Counted from the first letter of the stretch, positions 42,616 through 52,437 are shown. The stretch is DNA of 63,141 nt from CAXBDP01 sp041689935 (GCA_041689935.1 JBDNFI010000065.1:1-63141), one strand, 5' to 3'. Numbers and translations: made by a program. Notes: generated by a model not told the origin, from the letters alone.

Positions 42616-44814
42616 CTAAATATTTAGCCAATAGGTTAGTTTAAGGACGAGTGCTCTGTTTTTGGACATCCACTGATCTGGAAAATAATTATCGGTATAC
42701 ACTATAAATAGATCCGAAACAGGCCTGTATCTCCACTGGAATCGAGTATTGATATTCACATTATCAATCTGATTATTGTATTGGACGAAGGTGGTCCAGA
42801 AAACGTTACGGGAGAATGTGAAGTCGAACTTAGGCCCAATTAAGAACAAATCGGCATTATTATAAGGCTCTGGAAGGCGTAATTTGTTGTAATTGGCATC
42901 TAGAGAAATGGTGCCTGAGTAGCCAATTCGCCAATTGACAGAAGCCCTCAAATTATCTCTGCTGCCATTGAAATATTCGCCAGTACTCCCATTGATTGAA
43001 TAGCTAAAAGGGAGCCTAGTATTCGAACGAAAGTTAATACTATAAATCCAGTTACGGTAGTCAGTGTCTGCGTTTAAGCGTTCTCCACCTGTATTGGTAG
43101 GGTCGAACGAGGAAAAAAGGTAGGTATATGTATGCTTGGCACTTACGGAGAAATTAGACAATGATTGAAACCGCACAGTATAGCTAAGGGTGTGGTCTTG
43201 GTCTGTCATTCCATACTCTTCGTTCCAAATGAAATCCAAATCGATGGTGGGGCCGTGACGGTTGACTAGCGTTGATTGAGGAAACCACTGATATCCCAGC
43301 CGTGGCGATGCTTGGCTATAATTTGTTCGAGGGGCAAAGCCTACTTCTGGATTGTAATTTTCGCCAATTTTGGTGTAGGTCATGCTGGCCGTCCAGTTCA
43401 AGTCATCGTACAGCAGCCGACCATGCGCCGCAAAAGTTTTGTCTGGATTGTCAGGTTCAATAGATTTGTGAAAGAAAAATTTGCCGGACCATTTATTGTC
43501 ACTCGATGCCAGGTTGTAATCCATACCCACTAAACGATTAAATTTATTCGTTGTGTTCAAATCGAACGATTCTTGATTCACCAGAATTAAGCCTACGTTT
43601 GATCTACCAAAAACCTTGCGCTGCACAGCAGCAACGGTGTAGTTTTTACTTTCAACACCGCTTTCAGGGATTTTATCTGTTTGCATATTGAGCAAACCTA
43701 TTCGCCAGTTATTATCGATCTTGCCACTTACGCGGCCACCAAGGATTATTCTGTTTTGGATATTCTGTCCTGTATTTTCATCTCGATCCACTCCAATGCG
43801 TCGGGAGAAAAAGGGCCTGGCACGAGACATACCAAAGTCGGAAAACAAATCAGCATTTTCTAAGAAAAATTGCCGCCTTTCCGGAAAAAATATTTCGAAG
43901 CGATCTAAATTAGTCACTTGCTGATCCACTTCTACTTGGGAGAAATCTGGATTGAAAGTAAGGTCAAGATTAAGCGCTGGGCCAATAGCAACTTTCGCAT
44001 CGCCACCCGCGCTGAAATTACGGTTAGTGGGTGTCCCTTGGAGATAGTTTTTGCTTATTCCTCCCGCAGTGAAGGGGATTATAGCCACATTTGAACCCGG
44101 ACTTCTAAGGGCTTCTTGCCAAATGATTTCTCTAGCAAATGCTAAAGAAATCATGCTGTAATTCTTAGGAATGGGAGCCCAAGTTGAGCGCTCATTGTAT
44201 TCACTATCAATTCGATAGAAATTCGCATTCCATTTAGTAGCGTTATCAGTAAATCGCAATGTTTTTAGTGGAATTGCTAATTCGGCAATCCAGTAGCCAT
44301 CATAGATTTTAGCTTCTGCAAACCATACATTATCCCAAGCCAAGCTCAAATCTCCAGGGCCTAACCCTCCATTAGCAACGAGCCCTTCTCTTTGCACACC
44401 GTAAGGATTCACACCAAATTGATAGGCATTTGTCCCATCCAAAAAAGTGTCGAATACAACCGTAAATCCATCATTTTGCTCACCTCTATAATCCCTTCTT
44501 AACGATGTGCTTACGTATCCTCTTTCGCCTTTATTTTGCATGATTGCACCAACGTAAATAAAATTTTCATCGTAGGTAACACGCACCTTAGTTTGAGCCT
44601 CAGCCATAGACGTATCTGCTGGGTAATACTGAAAGAACTGATCTGTGGGCAAAGCTTGTTCCCAATCTGCCTCATCCAATACACCATCAATCACAATGGC
44701 TCCTTTAGCTTTTTTTGCAATTAAAGGGTCTAATTCAAGGCCTTGCTGGCCAAAAGTGGCGTTAGGCAATAGAAAAGTAAAGGCAATAACGAGTAGTAAA
44801 AGGTTTATTTTCAT
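42616..44814 (-). CDS. DUF5916 / CBM9-like outer-membrane protein
   Basis: A 732-residue exported protein; the signal peptide ends around Ala-Thr-Phe-Gly-Gln (23). An N-terminal carbohydrate-binding family 9-like domain (Ile-Val-Ile-Asp-Gly-Val-Leu-Asp-Glu-Ala-Asp-Trp, about 40-210) is followed by the DUF5916 beta-rich region (Pro-Glu-Arg-Arg-Gln-Phe-Phe-Leu-Glu-Asn near residue 315) and a run of amphipathic strands like a membrane barrel. Common in Bacteroidota; role unknown, possibly surface binding or uptake. Confidence 0.88.
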   Translation of the reverse strand: MKINLLLLVIAFTFLLPNATFGQQGLELDPLIAKKAKGAIVIDGVLDEADWEQALPTDQFFQYYPADTSMAEAQTKVRVTYDENFIYVGAIMQNKGERGYVSTSLRRDYRGEQNDGFTVVFDTFLDGTNAYQFGVNPYGVQREGLVANGGLGPGDLSLAWDNVWFAEAKIYDGYWIAELAIPLKTLRFTDNATKWNANFYRIDSEYNERSTWAPIPKNYSMISLAFAREIIWQEALRSPGSNVAIIPFTAGGISKNYLQGTPTNRNFSAGGDAKVAIGPALNLDLTFNPDFSQVEVDQQVTNLDRFEIFFPERRQFFLENADLFSDFGMSRARPFFSRRIGVDRDENTGQNIQNRIILGGRVSGKIDNNWRIGLLNMQTDKIPESGVESKNYTVAAVQRKVFGRSNVGLILVNQESFDLNTTNKFNRLVGMDYNLASSDNKWSGKFFFHKSIEPDNPDKTFAAHGRLLYDDLNWTASMTYTKIGENYNPEVGFAPRTNYSQASPRLGYQWFPQSTLVNRHGPTIDLDFIWNEEYGMTDQDHTLSYTVRFQSLSNFSVSAKHTYTYLFSSFDPTNTGGERLNADTDYRNWIYSINFRSNTRLPFSYSINGSTGEYFNGSRDNLRASVNWRIGYSGTISLDANYNKLRLPEPYNNADLFLIGPKFDFTFSRNVFWTTFVQYNNQIDNVNINTRFQWRYRPVSDLFIVYTDNYFPDQWMSKNRALVLKLTYWLNI

Positions 44815-44955
44815 GGTCAGGGTTCAATCAAAAGGAAAAAATCCACTTTCTCAAACCTTTTAAAAAATTTACCTTATTTTTTTGATAGTTAAGCCGAATA
44901 ATGTTTTGAATGGTAGCGTTTTTGGAACAAATTCATAATGATGATTTGTCAGCCA

Positions 44956-45639
44956 TTATTTTAGCAAATTAGAATCGAGCAATTCCGTTACAGCTGTTTT
45001 GTACACTTGGCCGACTGGTATTTTTTTGTTTTCGATGATTAATTCAGATGCGTAGTAGCTATCAATTTTGGTGTAGTTGATAATAAATGAGCGATGCACC
45101 CGCATGAATTTATTAGGCGGGAGGATTTCCTCCAAGTTCTTCATTGTTTGATGCTGCATATAGCTTTTTTCTGCGGTATGTATTTTTACATAATCCTTCA
45201 TGCCTTCGATATAGTAAATATCATCAAGTGCAATTTTATGAAATTGGCCTCCATCTTTGATGAAATAGAAAGTGCCATCCTTACTTTGCTTATCCTTAAA
45301 TCGGCGAATCGCTTGTAAAAACCTAGGGTAGGGAATGGGCTTGATAAGGTAATCTAATACCTCCATCGTAAATCCCTCCACGGCATGTTGTGAATAGGCC
45401 GTGGTGAATATTACTTCGGTCGTTTTAGGAAGCATTTTGGCCATTTCCAATCCGGTGATTTCAGGCATATTGATGTCCAAAAAGATGAGTGGAGTAGCAT
45501 GCTTACTGATGTGCGTGAGGGCATCCTCTGCATTATCAAATTCGGTCACTGGATCAAACTCGGGCAATTTGCTCAGGTAGTTTTGAATCACCCTCCTAGC
45601 CAAGGGTTCGTCGTCGATAATGAGGCAAGGGTACTTCAT
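44956..45639 (-). CDS. LytTR-family response regulator
   Basis: A 227-residue regulator. The receiver domain has Asp9-Asp10, the phospho-acceptor Asp55 (Phe-Leu-Asp-Ile-Asn-Met-Pro) and the conserved Lys in Leu-Ile-Lys-Pro-Ile. The C-terminal LytTR DNA-binding domain includes Ile-Tyr-Tyr-Ile-Glu-Gly-Met-Lys-Asp-Tyr-Val and Phe-Met-Arg-Val-His-Arg-Ser-Phe-Ile. The start overlaps the sensor-kinase stop by four bases, so the pair works together. Confidence 0.95.
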   Translation of the reverse strand: MKYPCLIIDDEPLARRVIQNYLSKLPEFDPVTEFDNAEDALTHISKHATPLIFLDINMPEITGLEMAKMLPKTTEVIFTTAYSQHAVEGFTMEVLDYLIKPIPYPRFLQAIRRFKDKQSKDGTFYFIKDGGQFHKIALDDIYYIEGMKDYVKIHTAEKSYMQHQTMKNLEEILPPNKFMRVHRSFIINYTKIDSYYASELIIENKKIPVGQVYKTAVTELLDSNLLK

Positions 45640-46682
45640 GGGAGGTATAGGTTCAGGACTACTTTGAATTGTGCGTCCTCCTTGTTGATAAATAAATCGT
45701 ATCGACCAGGATATAGCTTCTCAAGGCGTTTGCGAACATTGTTAATTCCAGTGCCTGTGCTTTCTTTCCTTATGGCTGGATTGAAGTTATTAACGCAGGT
45801 AAAAGTGATTTGCTTGGCTTTGCACTCCAAATTGATACGAACGATCCCCCCGCTTTTTAGAGTGTTGATGCCATGTTTAAACGCATTTTCTACAAAAGGA
45901 ATCAACAATAGCGGCTCCACCATTTTGAAATCCGTTTCTCCATTTATTTCGAAACTAATCTCGGCTTTATCTCCTGTTCGCAGTTTTTCCAGATCTAAGT
46001 AATCACGTAGATAATTGACTTCCTCTTTGAGCAAAATCCGATCTTCATGCGCTCGATCTACCATGTAGCGCATGATTTGGGATAGTTTCATGGTGATTTC
46101 TGGTGTACGCTCGTCTTTTTCCAGAGCCAAGCTGTAGATAGAGTTGAGGCTATTGAATAGAAAATGTGGATTGACCTGAGCACGGAGGAGCTTCACTTCT
46201 GAGTCGAGTTGCGTGGCTTTGTTCTCCCATTGCACATAGTTCATAAAGTATTCCATTATGAATTTGCCAATCATAATCAAAAAGCTCAAAATGATGAAAA
46301 AGGCTAAATTAGGACCGAAGCTTTGTCTGTTTCTCATGGACCGATCGAAAACTTCAAATATTTCAATTAACGCCAAAAAAATGAGTGCAGCTAAAATACA
46401 ACTTATAATGTATGTCAATGCCCAAACGATGTAGCGATTTTTACTGAAAAACTTGGGAACTAGCTTACCATGATTGATATACACCACCATAGATAAAAGG
46501 AGCGTGAGAAAAGATGCATACGCAAAAGCATCTCCAAAATTGGACGTTTTAGAAGTGAAAAGAAGAAGAATAAACAAGAAAAACCACCCTACTAATTGTA
46601 AAATGATGTGCGCTCTAGGATCATTTAGTATTTCGATCCATTGGTTGTTTCCTTGTTTCAATTGTTGTGTGTTTGTATCCAT
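45636..46682 (-). CDS. LytS-like sensor histidine kinase
   Basis: A 348-residue kinase with four transmembrane helices in the first 145 residues. The His-kinase segment Gln-Val-Asn-Pro-His173-Phe-Leu-Phe-Asn-Ser-Leu-Asn carries the phosphorylated His. The ATPase part has Pro-Phe-Val-Glu-Asn-Ala-Phe-Lys-His-Gly and Gly-Thr-Gly-Ile-Asn-Asn-Val-Arg-Lys-Arg-Leu. There is no separate sensory domain, so the membrane part probably senses the signal. Partner of the LytTR regulator downstream. Confidence 0.94.
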   Translation of the reverse strand: MDTNTQQLKQGNNQWIEILNDPRAHIILQLVGWFFLFILLLFTSKTSNFGDAFAYASFLTLLLSMVVYINHGKLVPKFFSKNRYIVWALTYIISCILAALIFLALIEIFEVFDRSMRNRQSFGPNLAFFIILSFLIMIGKFIMEYFMNYVQWENKATQLDSEVKLLRAQVNPHFLFNSLNSIYSLALEKDERTPEITMKLSQIMRYMVDRAHEDRILLKEEVNYLRDYLDLEKLRTGDKAEISFEINGETDFKMVEPLLLIPFVENAFKHGINTLKSGGIVRINLECKAKQITFTCVNNFNPAIRKESTGTGINNVRKRLEKLYPGRYDLFINKEDAQFKVVLNLYLP

Positions 46683-46766
46683 GTCGGTGATTGTTTGTTC
46701 GAATTAGGGACATCCATTGCATGATGTAAAATTTATTCGAGCAACCACCTGATTTTTTCGACGAAA

Positions 46767-47138
46767 CTAATCTTCTGGATAAGGTACGAATATGAAATTA
46801 GTAAACTTTGCATCAATTACGAAAAGGCAACAGAACTCCTCTGGGTTTTTATACACCTTTTTAAAATTCGCCTCATCTTCAATCAATGTGCGTTGCACAA
46901 ATTCATCCACGTAAGTCATATAGTAATTCCACTCGTTTCCTTGGCGGCCTCTTTCAAAAAGCAAACTGCCGATAGGCTGGAGTTGAGGACAGATAGGGAA
47001 TATTGGGTAGTCCGAAAAGCCGCGCTCACGAATTTGCTGGGAAGCTTCCTTTATTGTGTCGCATACTTTCAAGAAATCTGAAGTAATCTTTCCGAGGTAT
47101 TTACCATCGAGTTCTACATCATTGTGAATAGTAGTCAT
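46767..47138 (-). CDS. Conserved protein of unknown function next to rlmD
   Basis: A protein of about 123 residues from ATG 47138 (a TTG at 47144 is also possible). Segments such as Ile-Thr-Ser-Asp-Phe-Leu-Lys-Val-Cys-Asp-Thr-Ile-Lys-Glu-Ala and Arg-Gly-Phe-Ser-Asp-Tyr-Pro-Ile-Phe-Pro look conserved, and I recall similar unnamed proteins across Bacteroidota. It is soluble with no motif for catalysis. It lies immediately downstream of rlmD, probably in one transcript. Confidence 0.65.
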   Translation of the reverse strand: MTTIHNDVELDGKYLGKITSDFLKVCDTIKEASQQIRERGFSDYPIFPICPQLQPIGSLLFERGRQGNEWNYYMTYVDEFVQRTLIEDEANFKKVYKNPEEFCCLFVIDAKFTNFIFVPYPED

Positions 47139-47140
47139 AA

Positions 47141-48550
47141 TCAACGCTTTTCTAGTAAAACAACATTTTCGACATGGGCAGTTTGCGGAAACATATCTAC
47201 CGGCTGCACAGCTACCACCTTATAAGCAGCATCGAGCATAGCCAAATCGCGCGCTTGGGTGGCTGGATTGCAACTTACATAAACAATGCGGGAGGTTTCA
47301 CTTTTGATCAATACTTCTATCACATCTGCATGCATTCCAGCTCTTGGCGGATCGGTAATAATTACGTCCGGTTTGCCATGGGCTATGATGAACTCTTCGT
47401 TGAGCATATCCTTCATGTCACCAGCATAAAAGTCTGTATTGGTGATATTATTTATGGCCGAATTTAACTTTGCGTCTTCTATCGCTTCAGGTACGGATTC
47501 GATGCCGATTACTTTTTTGGCCTGTTTTGCCACAAAGTTGGCGATCGTTCCCGTGCCCGTATAGAGGTCATACACAATTTCCTCACCTGTAAGCCGAGCA
47601 AATTGCCTTGCCACTTTATAGAGTTCATAGGCTTGCAAGCTATTGGTTTGGTAAAAAGACTTTGGCCCAATTCTAAAAGTCAATCCTTCCATTTCTTCCT
47701 CGATATAAGGCTTCCCGTAGTAGCAAATTACGTCTTGGTCGTAATATGTCTCATTCAATTTCTGGTTGATGATGTAGTTCAAGGAAGTGATTTGCGGAAA
47801 AGCATTTTTGATAAATTCCATTATTGGTGCTAACAGCTCAGGCATATCTCGTGCTACTTGCAGTATCACCATGATCTGCCCGGTGCTGCTTTGGCGCAAA
47901 ATCAAATTACGTAAATAGCCGCTATCTTGATTTTTGAGATTGTAAAACGGATATTCCTTTTTAATTGCAAAATCATACACTGCTTGCCTGATGGCATTGG
48001 ACGGTGCGGCCATCAAATGGCAGGTATCTATTAGCAGCACTTTGTCAAATGCCTGTCGGATATGAAAACCCAACGCGTTGGATTCAAATTCCTTTCCGCT
48101 TCGGATTTCGTCTATGGTAAGCCAGCGTTTATCCGAAAAGGTGAAGTCTAGTTTATTTCTATATTCACGATCTTGCTCACATCCCAATATCGCTGAGATC
48201 GTTGGGAAGTCAATTTTGGCAATGCGCTCCAAAGCATCTTGTACTTGCTGGCTTTTGAAAGTTAATTGCTCACTGTAGGGAATATGTTGCCATTTGCACC
48301 CTCCGCAAGTACCAAAATGACTGCAAAAGGCATCCTCCCGCAAGGGTGATTTTTCTCGGATATTAACGGCTTCTGCTTCTGCAAATTTGCTCCGCACTTT
48401 CTTCATCCGAAGGTCTACCACATCTCCAGGAGCAACAAATTCTACAAATACTACCCGCCCATCAATACGGGCGATACATTTACCTTCTGCAGCCATTTTT
48501 TCTATGACCACATTTTCAATAATTGTATGCTTGCTTTTTCTACTCAACAT
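47141..48550 (-). CDS. rlmD: 23S rRNA (uracil(1939)-C(5))-methyltransferase RlmD
   Basis: A 469-residue methyltransferase. A TRAM RNA-binding domain (residues 10-65) precedes iron-sulfur cysteines Cys76, Cys82 and Cys85. The SAM domain shows Asp-Leu-Tyr-Thr-Gly-Thr-Gly-Thr-Ile, Asp-Pro-Pro-Arg-Ala-Gly and the catalytic Cys in Tyr-Val-Ser-Cys-Asn-Pro-Ala-Thr. It uses SAM to methylate a 23S rRNA uridine. A -7 box TACTTTTG (minus strand, 48555-48562) ends four bases from the ATG, suggesting a leaderless or very short leader. Confidence 0.92.
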   Translation of the reverse strand: MLSRKSKHTIIENVVIEKMAAEGKCIARIDGRVVFVEFVAPGDVVDLRMKKVRSKFAEAEAVNIREKSPLREDAFCSHFGTCGGCKWQHIPYSEQLTFKSQQVQDALERIAKIDFPTISAILGCEQDREYRNKLDFTFSDKRWLTIDEIRSGKEFESNALGFHIRQAFDKVLLIDTCHLMAAPSNAIRQAVYDFAIKKEYPFYNLKNQDSGYLRNLILRQSSTGQIMVILQVARDMPELLAPIMEFIKNAFPQITSLNYIINQKLNETYYDQDVICYYGKPYIEEEMEGLTFRIGPKSFYQTNSLQAYELYKVARQFARLTGEEIVYDLYTGTGTIANFVAKQAKKVIGIESVPEAIEDAKLNSAINNITNTDFYAGDMKDMLNEEFIIAHGKPDVIITDPPRAGMHADVIEVLIKSETSRIVYVSCNPATQARDLAMLDAAYKVVAVQPVDMFPQTAHVENVVLLEKR

Positions 48551-48697
48551 GCTACAAAAGTAGGGATTTTAAGGAAGATAATTTCTCTGACAAGGCAAAG
48601 TAAACTACTCAATAGTCGGTAAGGCGAGGGTTAATTTTAAAGAGCACGTGTTTCCTAATTTTTTAGTAATTTTAAAAATCTAATAATTTTAAAATCC

Positions 48698-49519
48698 ATG
48701 ATCAATTATATAAAGAAAAAGTTAGAGAAGAGGAGATTGAAGCGGACATTCAGCGAGTATGGATATACGATGAAATCGTTTGATCTGGAAAATACTGGTA
48801 AGGTGAACTATGCCCAATGGAATCATCCTTTCGAAGGGGAAAAGGAAATTAGCCAAAAGCAGGTAGACTTTTTTGCAGAACTTTTAAAAGAAGGAGATTT
48901 TGGCATTGACATCGGTGCGCATACTGGAGATACTACCGTGCCCATGGCATTGGCAGCAGGAGCGGGAGGGCTAGTTCTCGGACTAGAACCCAATCCGTAT
49001 GTGTTCAAAATATTGGAAGTAAATGCCGCCCAAAACAAAGAGAAGAGCAATATTAAGCCCGTTTGCTACGCAGCTACCGACGAAGATGGCACGTTCACAT
49101 TTCAGTATTCGGATGCGTCATTTTGCAATGGAGGCTATTTAGATCATATCGAAAGTAATAATCATAAGCATAATTTCACGCTAGACGTAAAAGGCAAAGA
49201 CCTAGAAAAAGTCTTGCGTAAAGATTATGCTAATGAACTTCCGAAATTATCGCTAATCAAAGTAGATGCAGAAGGCTACGATAAGGAAATATTAAAAAGC
49301 CTAAAGGGGATCATAATGGAGTGCAAGCCCAATTTGCTGGTAGAATGTTACAAGCGATTAACGGAAGCTGAGCGCGACGATTTGTATCACACCATTGTAG
49401 ATATGGGCTACGATCTCTATTATATTGATGGCTTCGAAGCAGGGAATACCCGTGAAAAACTAGCTAAGGCCGATATGAGCAAACGCAAGCATTTCGAAAT
49501 GCTGGCTAAGCCCAAGTAA
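48698..49519 (+). CDS. FkbM family methyltransferase
   Basis: A 273-residue SAM-dependent methyltransferase. Motif I is Gly-Ile-Asp-Ile-Gly-Ala-His-Thr-Gly-Asp-Thr-Thr at 69-80, then Leu-Glu-Pro-Asn-Pro (acidic loop) and Ile-Lys-Val-Asp-Ala-Glu-Gly-Tyr-Asp typical of FkbM proteins. These often O-methylate sugars or polyketides; no glycan genes adjoin, so the substrate is unknown. Confidence 0.88.
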   Translation: MINYIKKKLEKRRLKRTFSEYGYTMKSFDLENTGKVNYAQWNHPFEGEKEISQKQVDFFAELLKEGDFGIDIGAHTGDTTVPMALAAGAGGLVLGLEPNPYVFKILEVNAAQNKEKSNIKPVCYAATDEDGTFTFQYSDASFCNGGYLDHIESNNHKHNFTLDVKGKDLEKVLRKDYANELPKLSLIKVDAEGYDKEILKSLKGIIMECKPNLLVECYKRLTEAERDDLYHTIVDMGYDLYYIDGFEAGNTREKLAKADMSKRKHFEMLAKPK

Positions 49520-49558
49520 TTTCTGCTAAGCATCCATTTTTTAAATTTAAAAAAATGA

Positions 49559-50986
49559 TTATCTGTTTGCTGACAATATTGCTAATAATTTCCGAAGATG
49601 AAGTTCTTCTGTAGCGTAATTGGTAATGCATGCCCGTAACGCAAACAAATCTGGTTTGAGGGAAATAGTGGATATCCACGCCTCGCCACTTTTCACCACC
49701 CTCCCGCAAAGGTTTTGAAGATATTCAGCACTTTGGGTCTCGGTAGTCTTGCCTCTGAAGCAGACTACAGGAAATGGTGTTTCATTTACTATCCCCCAAT
49801 CATTTTCTGCCAGTAATTCCTTTAATCGACTTCCAATTTCAGCTTGATGGCTGATTACTTTTTCATAACCCTGCCAGCCAGCTACCAGTAAGCTCATGTA
49901 CACTTTTAAGCCTATAAATCTCCTTGACCATTGGATGGAATGCGAAAAAGGATCTACAATGCCCAGTTCTTTGCCTTCTTTTGGCATGTAATCCGCCGCG
50001 ATACTAAATGTGCGACTTAGAATTTCTTGATGTTTGGTCAAATAAATACCTGCTCCCATCGGCACGGAAAACCACTTATGGGCATCAAAAGTAATAGAGT
50101 CGGCCAATTCAATTCCTTTGATCGCTTTTTTCAAATGAGGGACAACGGTAGCGGCACCGCCTCATGCAGCATCTACATGAAACCACAATGCTTGATCTTT
50201 GCCTATTTCGGCTATTTCCACCAAGGGATCGATCACCCCTGAGCCAGTAGTGCCAGCAGTGCCGGTAATCATAAAGGGAATATTGCCTGCTTTTCTATCT
50301 TCAGCAATCTGCTGCTTTAGTGCGTTTAAGTCCATTTTCAAATCCTTATCAGAGGCTACCATGCGTATTGCATTGGAGCCTAAGCCAGCTGTTCGTGCGG
50401 CCTTCATCAATGAATGATGGCTTTGCTCTGAAGCATACAATATAGGCTGACCTTTCAATGCTCTTACTCCGTGTAGAATATACTCTGGGAATTGTTGACA
50501 AATGGCAGTAAGTACTGCCGTTTGGTTAGCCTCTGCGCCTCCAGAACAAAAAATACCGTCAATGCGAGTGGCATCCATTCCAAAGCGCTTTCCTATCTCT
50601 TGAATTAAATAGCTTTCGACTTCGACCGCAAATGGACTATGACTCCAAGCGGCCATCTGAGGATTATATGCCGCCACCAAAGCATCAGCGATTATACCCA
50701 TTGCAGAGGGTCTCGGGTTGAATAAGCCAAAATACATCGGATGTCCTAAATGTACTTGCCACCGATCTAGCCCTTCTTTTACTTTTTCAAGCGCAAAATG
50801 AGGCTCATTAGCTTTTTCTAAATCAAGCTCAGTAAGGAATTTTCGAATTGCCAAAGGGTTCAATTCTGGTGATACAGGAAATGTATCGCCATGTGCATAA
50901 TGGGCTTCAATAATGGAGGAAAGTTTTCGCCAAAGAGTTTTTCTTTGCTCGGTATTTAATTCTAAATCAGCTGGAAACATATACAT
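49559..50986 (-). pseudogene. PLP-dependent group II decarboxylase with an in-frame TGA
   Basis: Reading from 50986, an intact decarboxylase runs 274 codons to Trp-Phe-His-Val-Asp-Ala-Ala, then meets TGA (50162-50164) exactly where the family has Trp (Ala-Ala-Trp-Gly-Gly). The same frame continues with Gly-Gly-Ala-Ala-Thr-Val-Val-Pro-His and the PLP lysine in Asp-Ala-His-Lys-Trp (codon 304), to a normal stop at 49559. Total 475 codons, the usual length. A single TGG-to-TGA change explains it. Group II decarboxylases act on glutamate, diaminobutyrate or aromatic amino acids; the substrate is not resolved. Sequencing error, recent inactivation or read-through are the alternatives. Confidence 0.85.
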
Positions 50987-51057
50987 TGATTCAAGCCTAA
51001 AAGTAGTCTAATCGAGAGGCAACGCAAGCCGTTTTTTCATGGATGCAATTGAAATTT

Positions 51058-52341
51058 TTATAAGTCATCAATTGGATGCTTTTTACGCCAATTCCTGAAA
51101 AAAGAGTATTTGTGTTGGCGGATGGCTTGCTGCGAATAGATACCTGAAAACCAAGAAAATAAATAGGCAGTGAAACAGGCTATCCCAATAAAAAAGAGCC
51201 CTTCTACACCAAAAAGCTCAAAACCCATCATAGTACATGCAATCGGAGTATTGGTAGCTCCAGAAAATACAGCGACGAATCCCATCCCTGCCAATAGCGC
51301 CATCGGTAATGGGATAAATATAGATAAAGCATTACCCAAAGTAGCGCCGATAAAAAATAGCGGAGTGACTTCGCCACCTTTAAACCCTGCAGCAAGCGTA
51401 AATGCTGTAAAAGCAATTTTGATCAAAAAATCAGCGGGAGGTAGGGGGTTTTGGAATGACTCTAAGATAGTAGGTATACCCAAGCCGATATACTTTGTAG
51501 TACCCATAGCAAATACCACCAAGGCAATAATAATTCCTGCCAAGAAAGGTCTTAAGGGCGGGAATTTTATCAAGTTTACAAAGAGCTGGGTAAATAATTT
51601 CACGGATTTGGAGAAAGTAAATGCCGCTAAACCGAATATAGCTCCAGCCAATATTGACCAAAGAATCCCTGCTAAACTGATGGCGGGAACAAAAGATAAG
51701 TCATAAGTTGTGTGGCCTACATTCCACCATAGGCATGTGAAATGGGCTATGTATGCAGTAATCAAACTTGGGAGTATGATGGGGAAGCGTACTCTCCCGA
51801 TTATCAACACTTCGATAGCGAAAATAGCTCCCGCTAGCGGTGTACCGAATACGGAAGCGAAACCTGCACTGATCCCAAGTATTAGCAACATTCTTCTTTC
51901 AGGTTTGCTCATTTGGAACCAAAGCGCAAACTGATCAGAAATGGCAGCACCCATTTGCACGGCAGTACCTTCTCGACCTGCAGAGCCACCAAAAAAGTGT
52001 GTGACAATGGTTCCGAAAAATACCAGCGGAGCCATTTTGAAAGGAATCACCTGCTTAGGATGATAGTATTCCTCAATGATTTGGTTATTGCCTCTTACCA
52101 CTTCTTTTCCATAATAATGGTAAATAAGGCCAATCATTAAGCCACCCAATGGGAGCAACCAAATAATCCAAACATTTTCCTCCCGCCAGTTTGTCGCCCA
52201 ATCGAGCGAGACAAGGAAGAAGGCTGATGCAGACCCCACTAGAATTCCAATAAGGCAAGAGAGCGTCAGCCATTTGGCAACGAACAGGAATTTGTTCTCT
52301 CTATTCTTTCTTGGATGAAGTCGACGTTGATATTTTTTCAT
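51058..52341 (-). CDS. CLC-F type fluoride/proton antiporter
   Basis: A 427-residue CLC protein with about 12 to 18 membrane helices. The gating segment is Gly-Arg-Glu124-Gly-Thr instead of the chloride-type Gly-Arg-Glu-Gly-Pro, and Gly84-Asn-Asn-Gln-Ile replaces Gly-Ser-Gly-Ile-Pro; both are hallmarks of fluoride-specific CLC-F antiporters. Gly-Gly-Glu-Val-Thr-Pro-Leu-Phe lies in the second half. It exports fluoride in exchange for protons. A fluoride riboswitch precedes it on the minus strand and probably controls translation. The ATG at 52341 is within the riboswitch-complementary segment. Confidence 0.92.
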   Translation of the reverse strand: MKKYQRRLHPRKNRENKFLFVAKWLTLSCLIGILVGSASAFFLVSLDWATNWREENVWIIWLLPLGGLMIGLIYHYYGKEVVRGNNQIIEEYYHPKQVIPFKMAPLVFFGTIVTHFFGGSAGREGTAVQMGAAISDQFALWFQMSKPERRMLLILGISAGFASVFGTPLAGAIFAIEVLIIGRVRFPIILPSLITAYIAHFTCLWWNVGHTTYDLSFVPAISLAGILWSILAGAIFGLAAFTFSKSVKLFTQLFVNLIKFPPLRPFLAGIIIALVVFAMGTTKYIGLGIPTILESFQNPLPPADFLIKIAFTAFTLAAGFKGGEVTPLFFIGATLGNALSIFIPLPMALLAGMGFVAVFSGATNTPIACTMMGFELFGVEGLFFIGIACFTAYLFSWFSGIYSQQAIRQHKYSFFRNWRKKHPIDDL

Positions 52342-52404
52342 TGAGCTAATTGTAATAACCTACCAATCCCAATTGGGTGGATGAGTAGGCGCCATTAGCT
52401 CAAT
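52340..52404 (-). promoter_or_regulatory. Expression platform: aptamer segment complementary to the start codon
   Basis: ATTGAGCTAAT in the aptamer (minus strand, 52394-52404) is exactly complementary to ATTAGCTCAAT (52340-52350), which contains the first two bases of the ATG. Without fluoride these 11 bp could hide the start; fluoride would lock GCTAAT in the aptamer pseudoknot and free it. A CCCAATTGGG palindrome lies between. Inference from complementarity. Confidence 0.65.
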
Positions 52405-52437
52405 ATGAGAGCGGTTCGAGGCAGACACCATTGCCTT
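52383..52437 (-). ncRNA. Fluoride riboswitch (crcB motif)
   Basis: Read on the minus strand, a GGC-A-ATGGTGTC-T-GCC hairpin (52435 down to 52420) is followed by CGAACCGCTC, a short loop, GAGCTAATGGCGCCTAC, as in the crcB/fluoride aptamer consensus. Relative to the commonest form the G-C pair closing the first loop is A-U, a compensatory change. The aptamer lies about 40 bases upstream of the CLC-F start codon. Confidence 0.92.

Noticed and set aside
49559..50134. Second half of the decarboxylase as an independent gene
   Set aside because: It lacks half of the active site and is in the same frame as the first half, separated only by one TGA and nine codons.
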